64,000 bases of DNA from Circinella minor (Eukaryota > Mucoromycota > Mucoromycetes > Mucorales > Lichtheimiaceae). Below the pieces are notes generated by a model, which worked only from the letters and a program-made list of their open reading frames with translations, was not told the DNA's origin and ran no database searches. The position numbers were made by a program, and so were the translations under genes. Of the stretch, positions 22,201 to 35,085 are shown piece after piece (the first letter of the stretch is position 1; each line of letters opens with the position of its first letter). The stretch covers positions 1 to 64,000 of the forward strand of contig JAEPRB010000148.1 of assembly GCA_016758965.1 (NCBI GenBank). Reading direction: 5' to 3'.

Positions 22201-23917
22201 CTTTTTGTTCTTCCATTGCCAAGGATTTCTCGTCATCGGCGGGTCGTTTTTCTTCTTCAGTCTCGGCCTTGACCCGATTTTCTTTTCTACGTTGCGATCG
22301 TTTACGCTATTATCATCATGACACAAAATTGAGCAGAACATCGGTTAATCGGAAGGATGATTCTAAAAAATTACGATAAAAGAATTACGAACAGAAAAAA
22401 AAAGAAGAGAAGCAGTTACCTCTCGTTGAATACAGCCCAAGCAAGTAACAACCTTTCTCGCTGGATCACTAGCACAGATCACGCGTGCACTCAAAAAAAG
22501 CATTTTTTCTGATCTTATCGGCATATTATTACTATCAACACCAGTGACACTTGCTATCCGAGTACCATTAGGGGCAGTTTGCATCATAATTTGTCGTTTA
22601 AGTTTGTCTTTTGCCACCATGTGTTCTGGTAACTTAAGATGTGACCACCATTGTGCCTTATCACCATCATCTGTAACAAGTTGAATGCATAATTTGATCT
22701 GTGTCTCAACGCGAGATTTTGCACCTGTTTGAGGTACACCAAGAACTCTTATCTGCATACCACCACTACATGTAATAATGTGTATAATAAATAAGGTGTG
22801 ATTGAGTCAATAAAAAAACGATATGTATTAAAAAATGAATAGCAAAAAGTGAGTGGCAAGAAAAAAAAAGAGAGAGCGAAATTAGTTACCTTGAACTTTT
22901 AATTTTATGATTTTCCGTTTTGATAGTGGTTGGATCTGGGGACATGATAGGCGGCGTTGGAATGGTTGCATGGGTTGAAACGGTAGTAGATTGAGATTGT
23001 GTTGCGGAAACAGTATTCCTAAATTATATATATTTTAAGTTTATAAAAATTGCTATTGTATTGTGCGGAAGAAGAAAAAAAATGTTACTGGAATATGTTG
23101 CTTACATTGAACCACCAGGAAGTTGAACTGGATAAGAAGAAGATAAATAATCTGTGAAATTGCGAGCAAGATTAGGAATGGCTTGTGGGAATGGATTTTG
23201 AGTTACATTAGAAAAAAACTATGAAAGAAAAAAAAAATTATGGTCAATTTTTTAAAGAAGAAAAAAGAAGATTCCTCTATGCATTAAATATCTTTCTACT
23301 TATGCATTTCAGAGACATATATTTGAAATAGAAGTAGCAAAAAGAGTTACATTATTAACTCCTGACCAAAAGGTCTGGTTTTGTTCTGGTACAGAAGAAG
23401 TAGAGGGTTGAAGTGGTTCAACTACGCTTCCATTATTACTGCTCGTCGTAGTTGGAGGTATAAACTGTTGTTGAAATTGTTGTTGTTGTTGCATCAGTGG
23501 GGATTGTCTTTCGACTGATGTTTGCCGAATATTATTATGTAATGGAGAAGCTGCTGATGTCCAATCCGAATCATTTACTTCTCCCATGGACTGATCTTCG
23601 TCTATCGTCGCCGGACTACCATGATTACTCACTGTATTGGAATTATTATTGTTATGATTATTAATACTATGGCTACTACTAGCAGTATTATTATCGTTCT
23701 TTTGTAATTGTTGTTGTAATAACACTTGTGCTTGTTGTTGATGCATAAAATAAAGAGGATTATCGGGTGGTACTGAATCAAGTTTATAAAAGAAAGACTC
23801 GTCGATAAATGGTTGTTGAATTTGCATAGAATCGTCATGAGGTTCACTAGTCGATGAACCGGACGGTGAATCGCAATCTTCTATTGGTACGTCCAATAAT
23901 GGACTTGCTTGAGGCAT
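19286..23917 (-). CDS. MGA2: Mga2/Spt23-like membrane-tethered transcription factor (IPT/TIG, ankyrin, C-terminal TM)
   Basis: In yeast, Mga2/Spt23 are ER-anchored precursors released by ubiquitin/proteasome processing to activate OLE1 (fatty-acid desaturase). Seven exons join exactly: 23917-23351, 23218-23106, 23018-22890, 22765-22420, 22306-22092, 21933-19445 and 19356-19286, giving 1,309 aa. Order of parts: a Gln/Asn-rich N-terminus; a conserved N-terminal region (GGMQIRVLGVPQTGAKSRVE.. to RKRSQRRKENR.., then SPPIMITDDHKSNK and KAGRKRARVD, a likely nuclear signal); Q-rich linkers; an IPT/TIG domain (RLIPNEGPTYGGIEVTILG..); two to three ankyrin repeats (GHTMLHLAAMLGF, GATALHYASWFGH); an acidic and Ser-rich stretch. 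The last small exon completes a hydrophobic C-terminal helix, LLSFWVPLLVCMVFWLIYQI. A single-exon reading would miss this anchor. Strong family assignment; Mga2 versus Spt23 cannot be separated. Confidence 0.92.
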
Positions 23918-26900
23918 GATGAAAATGCAAGAAAATATATATGTATTATATTTTTATTAAAAAAAAGGTAAGAGTGCTGCGGATTGCTGTAATTACGACT
24001 TCTCTTTTTCTTTCCTTTTCACTAGTGTAAAAAAAAAATAGAATGTTTTAAAAGCTGCTTGGCAAAAAATAAAAAAGAGAAAGTGGAAAAAAGGTTCGAA
24101 AAGCGATAAAAAATTCGGCTTTGCTGATTAACCTCTACTTTTGGCTTTCAATGTGACTCCTGACTCAAAAAAAAAACTCCAATATGTATTACACTGGTTG
24201 TTATTGCTGTAGCACACTCATCAACTTGTTAAACACGAGAACACACATATATAGCTATATATACACTCAAGTAAAAGTATACTTTGATTGCAAATTGATG
24301 GGTTTTTCTTTTTCTTTATTTTTTTTATTTTTTTTTATCGTGAGTAATAAGCTTCCTTTACTTATCTTTCTTTTCTGTAAGCTTTTTTGTTTCTATTTGT
24401 TATTAAAGCGAGATTTTTCAGTTCCGGTCAACTTGAAATTCGTTGAGAACTTGATTCAGCCAATCACATTTCATCAAATACCCCGATTCACCACAAGTCT
24501 TGGGGTAATTGGGCTCTTTGGTCTATCTTTTTTTTTTTTTTCAACGTTGTTTAATATTATTGATTCTTACAAACGCGCGTTTAATTCATGTATATTCATG
24601 GGGACGATTTTTTTTAGATAATGTATATGCATAATACTATTATAATTCATGACTCATGAGATCGTCCGATGATAACAATGAATGAAAAAAACGTCATTTT
24701 CTTCTCCTTTTTGTTCCATTTTTTTCCAGCCTTTTTCTTTTATCCCTTCTTCTTGATAGCTTCCAGTATATCTTTGTTGACTGTGTGTCACCGAACTTCT
24801 ATCCATCTATGTACACAGTCTAATTCCAAACTCGGTAATTCATTCGTCCGTGAGTTATTTTATTTTTGTTCATGTGACACTACATATTTTGATTCAAAAA
24901 TGGTACATATAAAAACACTTCTCTTCCCTCCTAATGACTCCAGTCTCATATATCACCAATTGATCTTTACTGACAAATATGATTCATTTGTAACTTAGTA
25001 ACAAGCATTTGGATGATTCAGGCATAGAAATAATGATAACTTCATCGTAACAATATTATTACTATACTATAAATCACATTTTTGATATAATACTCAAAAT
25101 AAAATAAAAACATTAAGAATTTCTTGCCTACTGCGTCTGAAAAGGATTTTTGGTTGGTATATATATAAAATACACCAGGAGACTGAGCCACGTATAACAT
25201 ATCGGAGCCCTGTGCGAAAAAAATTTCCATTTATATTTTTTCATGAATGAAAATGGTATGGTGTTTATTATTTGTTTTATAGTGATGCAAAAGGTTATAT
25301 GCAGCACACATGACAAGTAAAAAAAAATTATTAATATAAAAAAAAACATTTCTCTGACGGCCACCAATGATAAGGGACAAAAGTAGGCGATAGTTCTTTT
25401 GTCTGGGTAGATGATAATGGTTGTAAGAAGCCATTATATACTACAACATAGTAGTGTTTTTACATGATCAATGTGAAACAAAGAAGAAAGATGCATTATC
25501 ACCATGCTGAAGGTCTCTCCGCTTTTTTAACCCCTTGCATATAACAAAAACAACCAAGAACAAACTTGAATTAATTTGGGGAAGGAGAGGTTGGGTATAA
25601 AGGAAACAGTACTATTTCATTTAATAATAATAATAATAAACAAATGTGATATAATCAAGCACAACAACAAAACATATGTGTTTTTGATTATGCCACGACG
25701 ATTTTTTTTCTCAATCGGAAAATACTGCTGATCACACATGCGAGTAAAAATTTTCTTGTTACATTCTTGTGATAATAACACGCATCATTACTGTGACCAG
25801 GTCTATAGTGTGCTAGTAAGCTATGTACAGATTGTATAATTAAGATGAAACTGAACACGATATTTTTTCAAATTGGGCACAATCTATAAAGTAGTTATAG
25901 TTGATCAACACATGAAAGCTTGGCCTTCATAAATCCTTGTGATGTGCACACAAAGAAAAAAAAAGACGAGATTACTCAAGAAAAAGATAATAATGTACAG
26001 TACGTATCATATATATAAACGATTTTTATAATTACTTTAGGCTACTACTATGATATATGTAAATTATTAGTTCACGTTCATACTTATTCAACTCCAACTG
26101 ACCAATTTATATACCGTCATCACGCTTAATGCGTAATTATAGCAATATACTGTATAAACATGTGTTTTCATAAATATGTATGAAAACGTATACTTCTTCT
26201 GCTATTAACCAACAGAAAGTAGCATCTGTTGAATTACAGTAGGTAAAGCAGACAAAAGATGAAACGCTCTTTTATATGCTATGTAAATGATAAAGACAAT
26301 AAATTCATGCTTTAAACAATAAAAAACACGTTATTCTTGTCACATGCACATGATTAATATTTTTTCCCGAATTATATTTTATCATATATATAACGACATA
26401 CATTAATCCGGGAATTTTTTACAGGTGTAAGAAAAGGATCCATCAACCATGTGGTTTTAACAGATCACTTGTTATTATAGAAAGATAATAGTACGTAGGA
26501 TAAATTGAAGGGCAGGGAATTAGTCTTACCAAGTCAAAAAACACAAGGATGAGAGTAGCAGAGCAACAGCTTTATTTATTGCCCATGAGCAGAAATTCAT
26601 AATGGATTATTCATTTCACGTTAGCTTTCCTGTCATGCATATAACCATAATTTCACTAGCCTTTACTACTATTATACTGTCTCTACTTTCATTATGGAAA
26701 TTTGTAGTACGTACAACAGAAGAAGTATTTAATATATGAAATAGCTGCGCCACTCATGCTGAAAGAAATGACAGTAATACTACTATTAATCATGTACAAA
26801 ACAAAATAAAAAGAGTGGTTACAAAAATAGGTAAAGTGATTTTCAAAAATAATAAACAGAAAACAAACAAAGAGGGGATGATTTACAGATAAAGAATTTG

Positions 26901-27737
26901 AATCGATTCCGTTCCTGAAAAAGAAAAAGATTAATTGTTTGATATATAGAGTTGGCGAATGGGAAGCTATAACAATTCTCTATCTTTTGTAGATCACATG
27001 TGTGTGTGTGTCTATATACATAAATATGATGAGTTAATGATGTTTGAATTTTTTTTTTTACCCTTCTATTGTTGTGTGATATAACATTATCAAATCAGTT
27101 ATATAATTTCCATTTGTAATGTTATACAACCCATTATTACATTTCTGGTTAAGTTCATGTAATACAACCCACCATTTCTCTCAAATGGATGATGTGTTGT
27201 ACTACATTAATGACACCCCGTTCGTCGAAAATAATCGTTTTGTAAAAAGCACGTTCATTTTTATCCGGGATGTTGGAGTATTGTACAACCCTATCATTGG
27301 TTTATATAGATTTCATGAGACAATAGATGAAACAAAAAGTTGATAATGTAATAATAATTATTAATTATTATAATATTCTTTAAAGAAATCAATTCTATTA
27401 ATATGGTACAGTAAGCACAAGTAAAAAATTTATACAAAATAATGAGATAATAGTGATGATGCTAATAACGTGGAGATCTATAATACATTGCAAACGGAAG
27501 AAAAATAACTAAAATGACAAATGATACGGAAAATAAGGAGGGTAAGATATGAATGAATAATAAATGAATGAGTAACAATAAGAAAAAAAAGGAGTAAGAG
27601 GGGTATATAAAATTGCATAAGAATAAAATATAGCATGATGATAAAGCTGATAGTAAAAAATGATGATATGATGATGGTTAAATAATGATAAAGAAAAGGA
27701 CGATCGCATGGAGAAACAATAACTCCTTAAAAAGATT
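23918..27737. other. Gene-poor 3.8-kb stretch
   Basis: Upstream of the Mga2/Spt23-like gene. It contains poly-T/poly-A runs, short hairpins (such as TTTTCATA..TATGAAAA near 26168-26187) and open frames at 24184-24621 and 24669-24998 that are Phe/Leu-rich translations of T-runs. I support no gene. It may contain a long promoter or unannotated noncoding RNA. Confidence 0.45.
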
Positions 27738-28604
27738 TTACAAGCATAAATCTTGTCGATGTCGCAATAAATAATTCTGTACATCAACATCGTTTATCCA
27801 ACACTGATGCTTGATCAAGTTAAGAAAAGAACATTCAAGCTGGTTTACTTGTTCAAGTGTATATATTGAGCTAATTTTCGCCATACATCTGTTTGTTAAT
27901 CGATTCTTTGATGATGTCCACGTTGTGCCTTGTAGAAATTTGTCTGCAACAAGAAGAGCAGCAATAAAAATACGATGTGCTGTATCTAAAGAGAATATAG
28001 ATAATAAAGTAAGAAAAAAAAGCTAGATTGAACAGCCTAGTAATATTATACTACATACCATCATCTCCAGTAGCATTTCTTGGTAATGCTTGTTTACATC
28101 GTTCAATATATATTAAAGCAACAATAGCAACATGGCATGAAACTCTGGATTCTGTTGTTACTTTTTGAATAAAATATAATAACCCAGGAACTTTTCGTTG
28201 ACTAGGTCGATTCCGTTTAGGTAATAAATCACACATCGTTACCGTCATAAAATCTGTAAGTGTTACATATTCATTTATTTAGTAATTATGTTTTTTTTTG
28301 GCATAGTATGCAATGTCAACAACGAGGACAAATAACTACCTGTTAATACAGTTGGCAATCCTTTATTTGCTATTGTTTTTGATTGAAGTTTAGTTGTTGG
28401 ATCTGTTATTAATATTCCTGTAGGTGGAGAAGATGAAAATTGATGATGATTCGGATTATCTTGGAGAAGAAAAATGTCTTTTTCTTGATAAATGGTAGTC
28501 GTATTATTTTTTCGTCTGTTAGGTACTGCTGTAGTTGCTGCTGTTGTAGAATGTTTTGTAGGCATCGTCGTCGTGATTGTACTAGACATGAGGGCTTTTA
28601 TCAT
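27738..28604 (-). CDS. Pho80/Pcl-type cyclin
   Basis: A regulatory partner of a Pho85-type cyclin-dependent kinase by family. Three exons join in phase: 28604-28340, 28253-28059 and 27985-27738, giving 235 aa. The first about 90 residues are Thr/Asn-rich and probably disordered. The cyclin box begins at FMTVTMCDLLPKR and continues RVSCHVAIVALIYIERC, then across the intron TAHRIFIAALLVADKFL, TNRCMAKISSIYTLEQVNQLE and CSFLNLIKHQCWI. These match the helices of the Pho80-like cyclin fold (VADK, NQLE, FL.LI). The third exon carries about a third of the protein and is easily missed. Which Pcl subgroup it belongs to cannot be judged. Confidence 0.88.
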
Positions 28605-31600
28605 ATGCGTAAAATTAAAGTTATACTGTGGAGAAGAAAAAAAAAGTAATAAAAAAAGAAAGCAAAAGAAAATGCGCTTGCTAGCTCTTTATATATTTTA
28701 TAGTTTTTGGGTTGTTTGTTAAAGTTTTAAAATATTTAATGCAAAAAGAAGACTAAATTTTATTGGTAATTGAAAAAAAAATATGGGGGGAGGGATTCCA
28801 TCAGTAATGAGAACCAATCTAATGGCTTCTAGCATGTCAGCTGACCCTGTTAATATATACTTCTTATCGTATTACTCGATCAGGAAGGTGGTACACGTGC
28901 AACCTTTTGTCTGAAAAAAAAAAGGTGGAATCTTCTTTTTTTATATTCATTTGTTTGCCACGCGAGATTATGAAGGGTTGTTGAAAAAAAAGTTGGAGTA
29001 TCTTTTGTGGGTGTTCCAATGTTATGCGCCCTCAGAGATCGTAATTATTAGATAAATATATTTGTAACTTTTATTAAATAAGTCTTCTTATATATATCCC
29101 AACTCTTTCTCTCTCTTTTTTCTGTTTCGCCTTAACAACATACAACAACAACACATAATCTGGAACAAAGGAGTTTATATTTACATATTCTAAATGATCG
29201 GATTTACTCTATATGTGTAATATTTGTTATTATTCCTTTACAACGCATGTCCGATTTTTATGAATATTTATGGTGGCACTATACTGACTGTTTGTATACA
29301 AACTGTAATGATGGAACCAATAATTTTTTACATAAAATTCGATGATGAAGTGATTTACGATAAGTATTATGTTCTTCAAATAATTTTTATTAGATAATAA
29401 AGAGTATTATTATTATTATATGATTAACAGCAGAAGCCTGCAATATCGATATGAATTACGTAAATTTCGTTCTTACAAATTATTACGTATTAATTGCAGA
29501 TAATCTAATGATACAGGTTCATATACTATCATCCGCGAAAGTAGAACTTGGAATAAGTTGCCTTTTTTCGCTATATTATAAACTCCATATGGTGCGAGTC
29601 CTTCTTGTTAGTTTGACAAGTTTACCTATATAAACCTATACTCTTTTTTTTTCTGAACTGATAACCTATTAGATAATAAAGTAGCGGACAAAAAGCGCGT
29701 TGTTATTATTATTGTTGTCTCGTTAGCATTCATGCTTTTTGTCTCCGCCCATCACTTATTATGATTAAAGGAAACCTGCATTATTAACTAAGCATTGCCA
29801 TATGGTTTTTGTCTCCGTCTCTGCCGATGCCACATGCAATAATATATTTAATTAGGAAGACATTTAAGAGGTATACTCAATTTTTTTATTTATTTTTTAC
29901 ACTGTTCTGGTACAGATCATGCAACCTTATATAAAAAGGGAAAATTGATTAAATTTATTATTATAGAATTTCTTAAAACATCTAACAGATTTTTGAAATG
30001 AAACATGTTTCTCTATTAGGAGAGTTCTCTGTTTTTTTTATCCCTAGCCTCATGCTTACTGTGGATATATATGCATTTGTACCTATACAATATATCGGAT
30101 GCTGAGTTTCCGGTAAATTTTGATGGTATCTATATAGATATATGAATGTGATTCAAGGTTCCCTTACTATATCTTTTTATTGAAACCTTTGAGCAACTAG
30201 ATGACCATCGCTTTCCCTTCCGTTTGACCTTTGAAAAAAAATGCTAGCCTGTTTAAACATTTTGTGCATTGTTCCTTTTATGCATCAGCAAATCATCCCA
30301 TTATTTCCAAATGTAGCACTCCCCCCCAAAAGATCTAATGATGAAGAAAGTTTTTACTGCGGAGAGGAATGGGACAAGGGATTTTCACTAGTCTTTTCTG
30401 TGGTTGGACAAAAAAGTTACCCATGCCTTTTTATACATATAGAGTATTACCCGCCATTAATAATATAAAGTTCTTTAAAATCATGATAGGTTGCATTTGA
30501 GCACACAACATAAATCACATCATATGAAATAAATGAGTATACCCGAATCCTTTACGTAAAAAATAGATGTGTTTATTTCTTTGGGGTGCGGTATGATGTA
30601 ACTGCTGTCAATTTCCCTCTTCATTCAATCGCTTAGACATGTTACACTTTGTTATTTGTTTCTTCTTTTTCCTTCCAAGATAAGAAGGAAGAAGATTAGA
30701 AGGCGGGATTTATTTTGTTATCTGCTCTTCTTTCTCCAGCAATAGAATCTTTCTTTATACATACTGAATAGATTATTTTCATCGATTAAATTTAGCAAAA
30801 AGAAAATAATAATAATGAGACACTACTAAACATTATAACGCTTAATTAATATCGAAAAAGATTGTTTTACTTTTATCTTAATATTCTTTTCGTAAAAATA
30901 TGTAGTAAGTCAAATTTGATTATCTCGATGTTCGTAATAGTGCATGTATGTCTGACCACCGCCGATGTGATAGGGTCATGCTGCTATGAAATGATTATTT
31001 GGTCACAACCAAGCTGATAATGACCATGGAAATTATAAAAACAACCACATAGCAGGAATGCAGTAGTAGCAGTTTGTTACTAGTTACTCATAGCCACTAT
31101 ACCTTCTTACATGTATATAATATCACGTTTGCGTATATAATTTGTTACAGAGACAATAAGAATGGCTCAGATTATCTATCAAGACTGACAAGAACAGGAT
31201 TACAGTATTATAACTCGATTTTTTATAAAGAGCATTCCCGCACAAATATGCTATTTTCCTGTAGGGTTTCCAGTAAGAAAATAAAAGGGAGTGTCGGATG
31301 AATAAACAGCATCAACAGGGTTCCCGTAACCATATTAATGTGACTAATAGCAACAAAATAGTATTACGACTTGTATAAAATGCTTTTTTTTTGTTATTGA
31401 AGCATGTATATATAATAATCAACTACTTTCATATACCCAACCAACGGACTATAAATAATCTGAATTAAGTTCTTTTTTTTTCGCTTAGATTTTGTTTATG
31501 CAATGCACAAATAAATCCTGAGTAAAAAGAATAAAGATCTTTATTCTTTCTCTTTGTTATATCTACAAACTCTCTTATAGAAAAAAAATAAATAAATAAC

Positions 31601-31812
31601 ACAGCAACTAAAAACAGCAACAATATATAAATCCCAATTTCTTTTTTTTCACCATCCCATTGTTTGGAATCGGTGAATTTAACTTTATTTTACTTTTTAG
31701 CAAACAACGAGCTCAGTCGTTATTGTTTTATTGTTTTATTGATCTTTTTTTTTTCTTTTCTTTTCTTTTTTTTTTTGAGTTCAAATAAGAAAAATATATA
31801 AATACTTTTTCA
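28605..31812. other. Gene-poor 3.2-kb stretch
   Basis: No gene supported. It holds AT-rich DNA and a short imperfect inverted pair, GGACAAAAAGC near 29687 and GCTTTTTGTC near 29733. A long T/C-rich leader (31740-31790) lies just before the sugar transporter. The open frame at 30241-30468 has no recognisable domain. Confidence 0.45.
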
Positions 31813-34800
31813 TTGAGTTCTGTAGCAATCCTGTCTACCGCTATACAAAGAACTACTACTGTACCTCGTTTGGTAGTTCCCAATGCGCCATTGGCGCTTT
31901 CGGCGACTCCATCGGAAACAGGGAAAAAGAATAATCTAACGCATTTGCGACATTTGATTCGGTTACCTATGATATATCGAGTCTACTTTATTTGCAGGTA
32001 TAAATATTTTTAATAGAAGGTTGTCATGGCTACTTGTATTACGCTTTCAAAAAAAAAAAGAAGAAAAAAATAATAATCAAGAGCTTTATATTATATTATA
32101 CTTTTTAGTTTTGCATCTATAGGTGGTTTTTTGGTAAGTTGTGGTTATTTTTGCGGGGTAAGACAATTTATGCATTAATAGTAACCACCTCACTTTTTTT
32201 TACGATTACCTTTTTTCTCGGACAGTTTGGGTAAGAAGAAGAGATACTGGAGCGAGGAATAGGTTTGAATTAAAAAAGGAAAGGGAGGATAAGATTGTTC
32301 TTACAATCTCAAAAAATTAATAACTATTATTAGGTATGAATTCGGTATCTTGACTGGAATTATGATAATGCCATATTTTCAGAATGATTTAAACGCTCGG
32401 AATATCTCCGAGTATTTGCTTAGTGCAATGATGGCAGGTGCATTTGGCGGTTCCTTGTGTTCGGGTTACCTGGCTGATCGTATGGGTCGACGTGGTTCAA
32501 TGTGTCTTGCGACTATTATTTTTTTACTCGGTGGAGTGTTACAAGTAGCAGCCGACCATCTTGTTAAAATTTATGCGGGTCGTGTCATAACCGGAATCAG
32601 CATTGGGTATGTGTGTAAGACACAACAATGTCAATATATGAATATATGTAGTAGATTCCTATTCATACATGGTCATACTAAATAATTTTTTTTAGACTTT
32701 TATCCATGGTAGTACCACTATGTATGAATTAATTTTTTTGAGGGGGGCAATGAAGTTACTTTTATATGCACAGCAACATATGAATGAGTGAAAGAAAACT
32801 CAAAATAGTACATATATATATATATGTGTGTGTGTGTGTGTACATTATAGATCAATCAGAAATTGCACCCAAAAATATGCGGGGGCGACTGGTATCAATT
32901 CAGCAACTTGCTATTGCATTTGGGATTTCCGTATCGTACTGGATAGGATATGGATTTTTAGACGTGAATAGTCCCGCATCATGGAGGTAACGTGATTTGT
33001 GATTATTGTGTGAATTTCAAAAACTCATAGGCACTTAACATTATGATTAAAATAAATCTATTCTGAAACTTATAGATTACCATTAGGTATACCGCTTGTG
33101 ATTGGATTAATTTATGCGATTGGTATATTACTGATGCCACGAAGGTGACCATCTGTTTTCTCTTAAATTGTGCTCTTTAATTATGGATTAATGGATTAAC
33201 ATACTTTCTCTTTATGTACATCATAATGATAGTCCACGATACCTAATACACTGTCATATGGACCTTCAAGCTTTGGAAGTATTGGCATTTATACGAGGAG
33301 ATGGCTCTTTAAGTCATCCTGAAGTACTTATGGAATATGTTGAAATCAAGCAAAGTATGCGTTTTGAAGAGACATATGGATCAAAACATTATGGACGATT
33401 GTTTCAGAAAGGGTGGGAAAATAATCGAAAGCGGCTTTTACTTGGAATAGCTGTGCAAGCATTTCAACAGCTTACAGGTGCTAATTCATTATTGTTCGTA
33501 TTATATATATATATATATCCATGAAGGAGAGTGCGTGATCTGTATAGAATAATATGTAGTTAATCGACCCACTATTTAGTTTATATGCACCACAGATTTT
33601 TCAAGCACTTGGAATTGTTGGTGGACACGGTACGTTATTAGGTAAATGGTCAAATAATAAAAGCATATATTGTAAGAGGGGGGGGAGAAGTTTCATTTGA
33701 TAACAGCGTTTTTTATAAAAGCCAATGCAATTAGTGGGATAATAAATCTTGTATTTTCTATACCGCCCGTATTCTTTGTAAGTTCTTTTATTTTATGTCA
33801 TATTATAGCATTTGTTGCTTTTACTAAATTTGATTGCTTTTACTGAAATAGATAGACCGCTTTGGAAGACGTCCAACGCTTGTAATTGGTACCATAGTTT
33901 GTTGTATATGTATGATCGTTATGGCTATAGTAGGTGCTGTCACTGGATTAACAGATAACATTAGAGCTATATATGCCCCAGGTGGAATGGCAGCAGACAT
34001 ACCACGGGAAATTGACATTGGTGTTATAGGCAGTAGTATAAATAGTGGTGGAACAGTTGCATTTCTTGTTGTCATGTATCTATTTATAGCTTCCTATGCG
34101 TTGACATGGGCACCAGTGGGTTGGATCTTTCCAACCGAACTGTATTCTCAAGGTAGAGAGGAAAGCTTTTTCCTGATGTATTCCAAGCTATATGCTTTGT
34201 TGGAAAAAGAAAGAAATAACAAATACATTAGTAACTTAATTTACTTATTTAAACAGATGTTCGTGCGCAAGCACTTGGTATTACAACAGCAGCCAATTGG
34301 TTATTTAATTACGGTGTCACACAAATCACTCCTATAATGTTTGTGACAATTCGATGGAAAACGTTTGCAGCATATGCTGTTGTATGTGTTGTTATAGGAT
34401 ATTTGGTTTACCGTTACTTCCCTGAAACAATGGTTTGTAAAAATTGCTATTACATTATGTACTTTTTTATTCGATAAACATACATCTTCTTAATATGCAT
34501 ACATACATACGCTTATAGGGAAAATCACTTGAAGAGATCGACCTTATCTTTAGTGGTAATTTTAATTATTATGACCTTAATGTGCATCACCCTCAGACGG
34601 CGGCAGCAGCGTTGGATATATTAGATCGCGCTCATGCTTATGCAAGAAATTCAAATCCGTTAAACCCTCAGGTTGTTGAAGGCCTGTTTGGAGATTTAAC
34701 TACTCCTTCAGTAAGAACACCCGCAGTGACACCTTTTGCACAGTCCACCAAACCATCCACCCCTCAAATTAATGAAAACTCGATACCATTAGAATCCATC

Positions 34801-34917
34801 ACATCACATTCAACAGCCCCATTGTCGTCACCACCGTTATCGTCACCATCAGCATCACTACCACTATCACGGCCACCATTTTCACCACCACCTTCGATAA
34901 AATCATCCCCTTCTTGA
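31813..34917 (+). CDS. Sugar transporter (MFS, SP family)
   Basis: Monosaccharide transporter of the plasma membrane by family. Thirteen exons join in phase: 31813-31997, 32109-32133, 32226-32230, 32334-32606, 32696-32721, 32851-32986, 33076-33144, 33233-33493, 33580-33641, 33722-33777, 33852-34152, 34257-34432 and 34519-34917. The 5-nt exon TTTGG restores the family motif GGFLFGYEFG. Other hallmarks: YLADRMGRRGS after TM2, the QSEIAPKNMRGRLVSIQQ segment, QQLTGANS in TM7, DRFGRRP after TM8, WAPVGWIFPTELY in TM10, and PETMGKSLEEID after TM12 with the usual G in PETKG preceded by M. The frame from 31813 has no ATG until 31971 (MIYRVYF); homology-like sequence lies upstream of it, so the true start may be in an unseen upstream exon. 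The C-terminal 100 residues are Ser/Pro-rich. Confidence 0.88.
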
Positions 34918-35085
34918 TATAATCAAACTAATATCCTTTCTTTTTTCTTTATAAATACATAATGACAAACAAAAGAAAAGAACTCTACATAGCAATGATA
35001 GTATAATAATATATAATAGAAATAATAATAGAGAAAAGAGAAAACCCGCTTGTAAATACAATATATTTTTCAAAAAAAAGAAGAA
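34918..35085. terminator. Convergent 3' region (polyadenylation signals)
   Basis: A short AT-rich spacer between the stops of the sugar transporter and the OCIA-like gene. AATA/ATAA repeats such as ATAGAAATAATAATAG could serve as polyadenylation signals for one or both genes. Confidence 0.35.

Noticed and set aside
24184..24998. Two plus-strand frames rich in Phe/Leu/Ile
   Set aside because: They are translations of T-rich runs upstream of the Mga2/Spt23-like gene, without a recognisable domain or coding-like composition.
27509..27790. 93-aa minus-strand hydrophobic frame
   Set aside because: It overlaps the 3' end of the cyclin gene in another frame and is Tyr/Phe/Ser-rich from AT-rich DNA.
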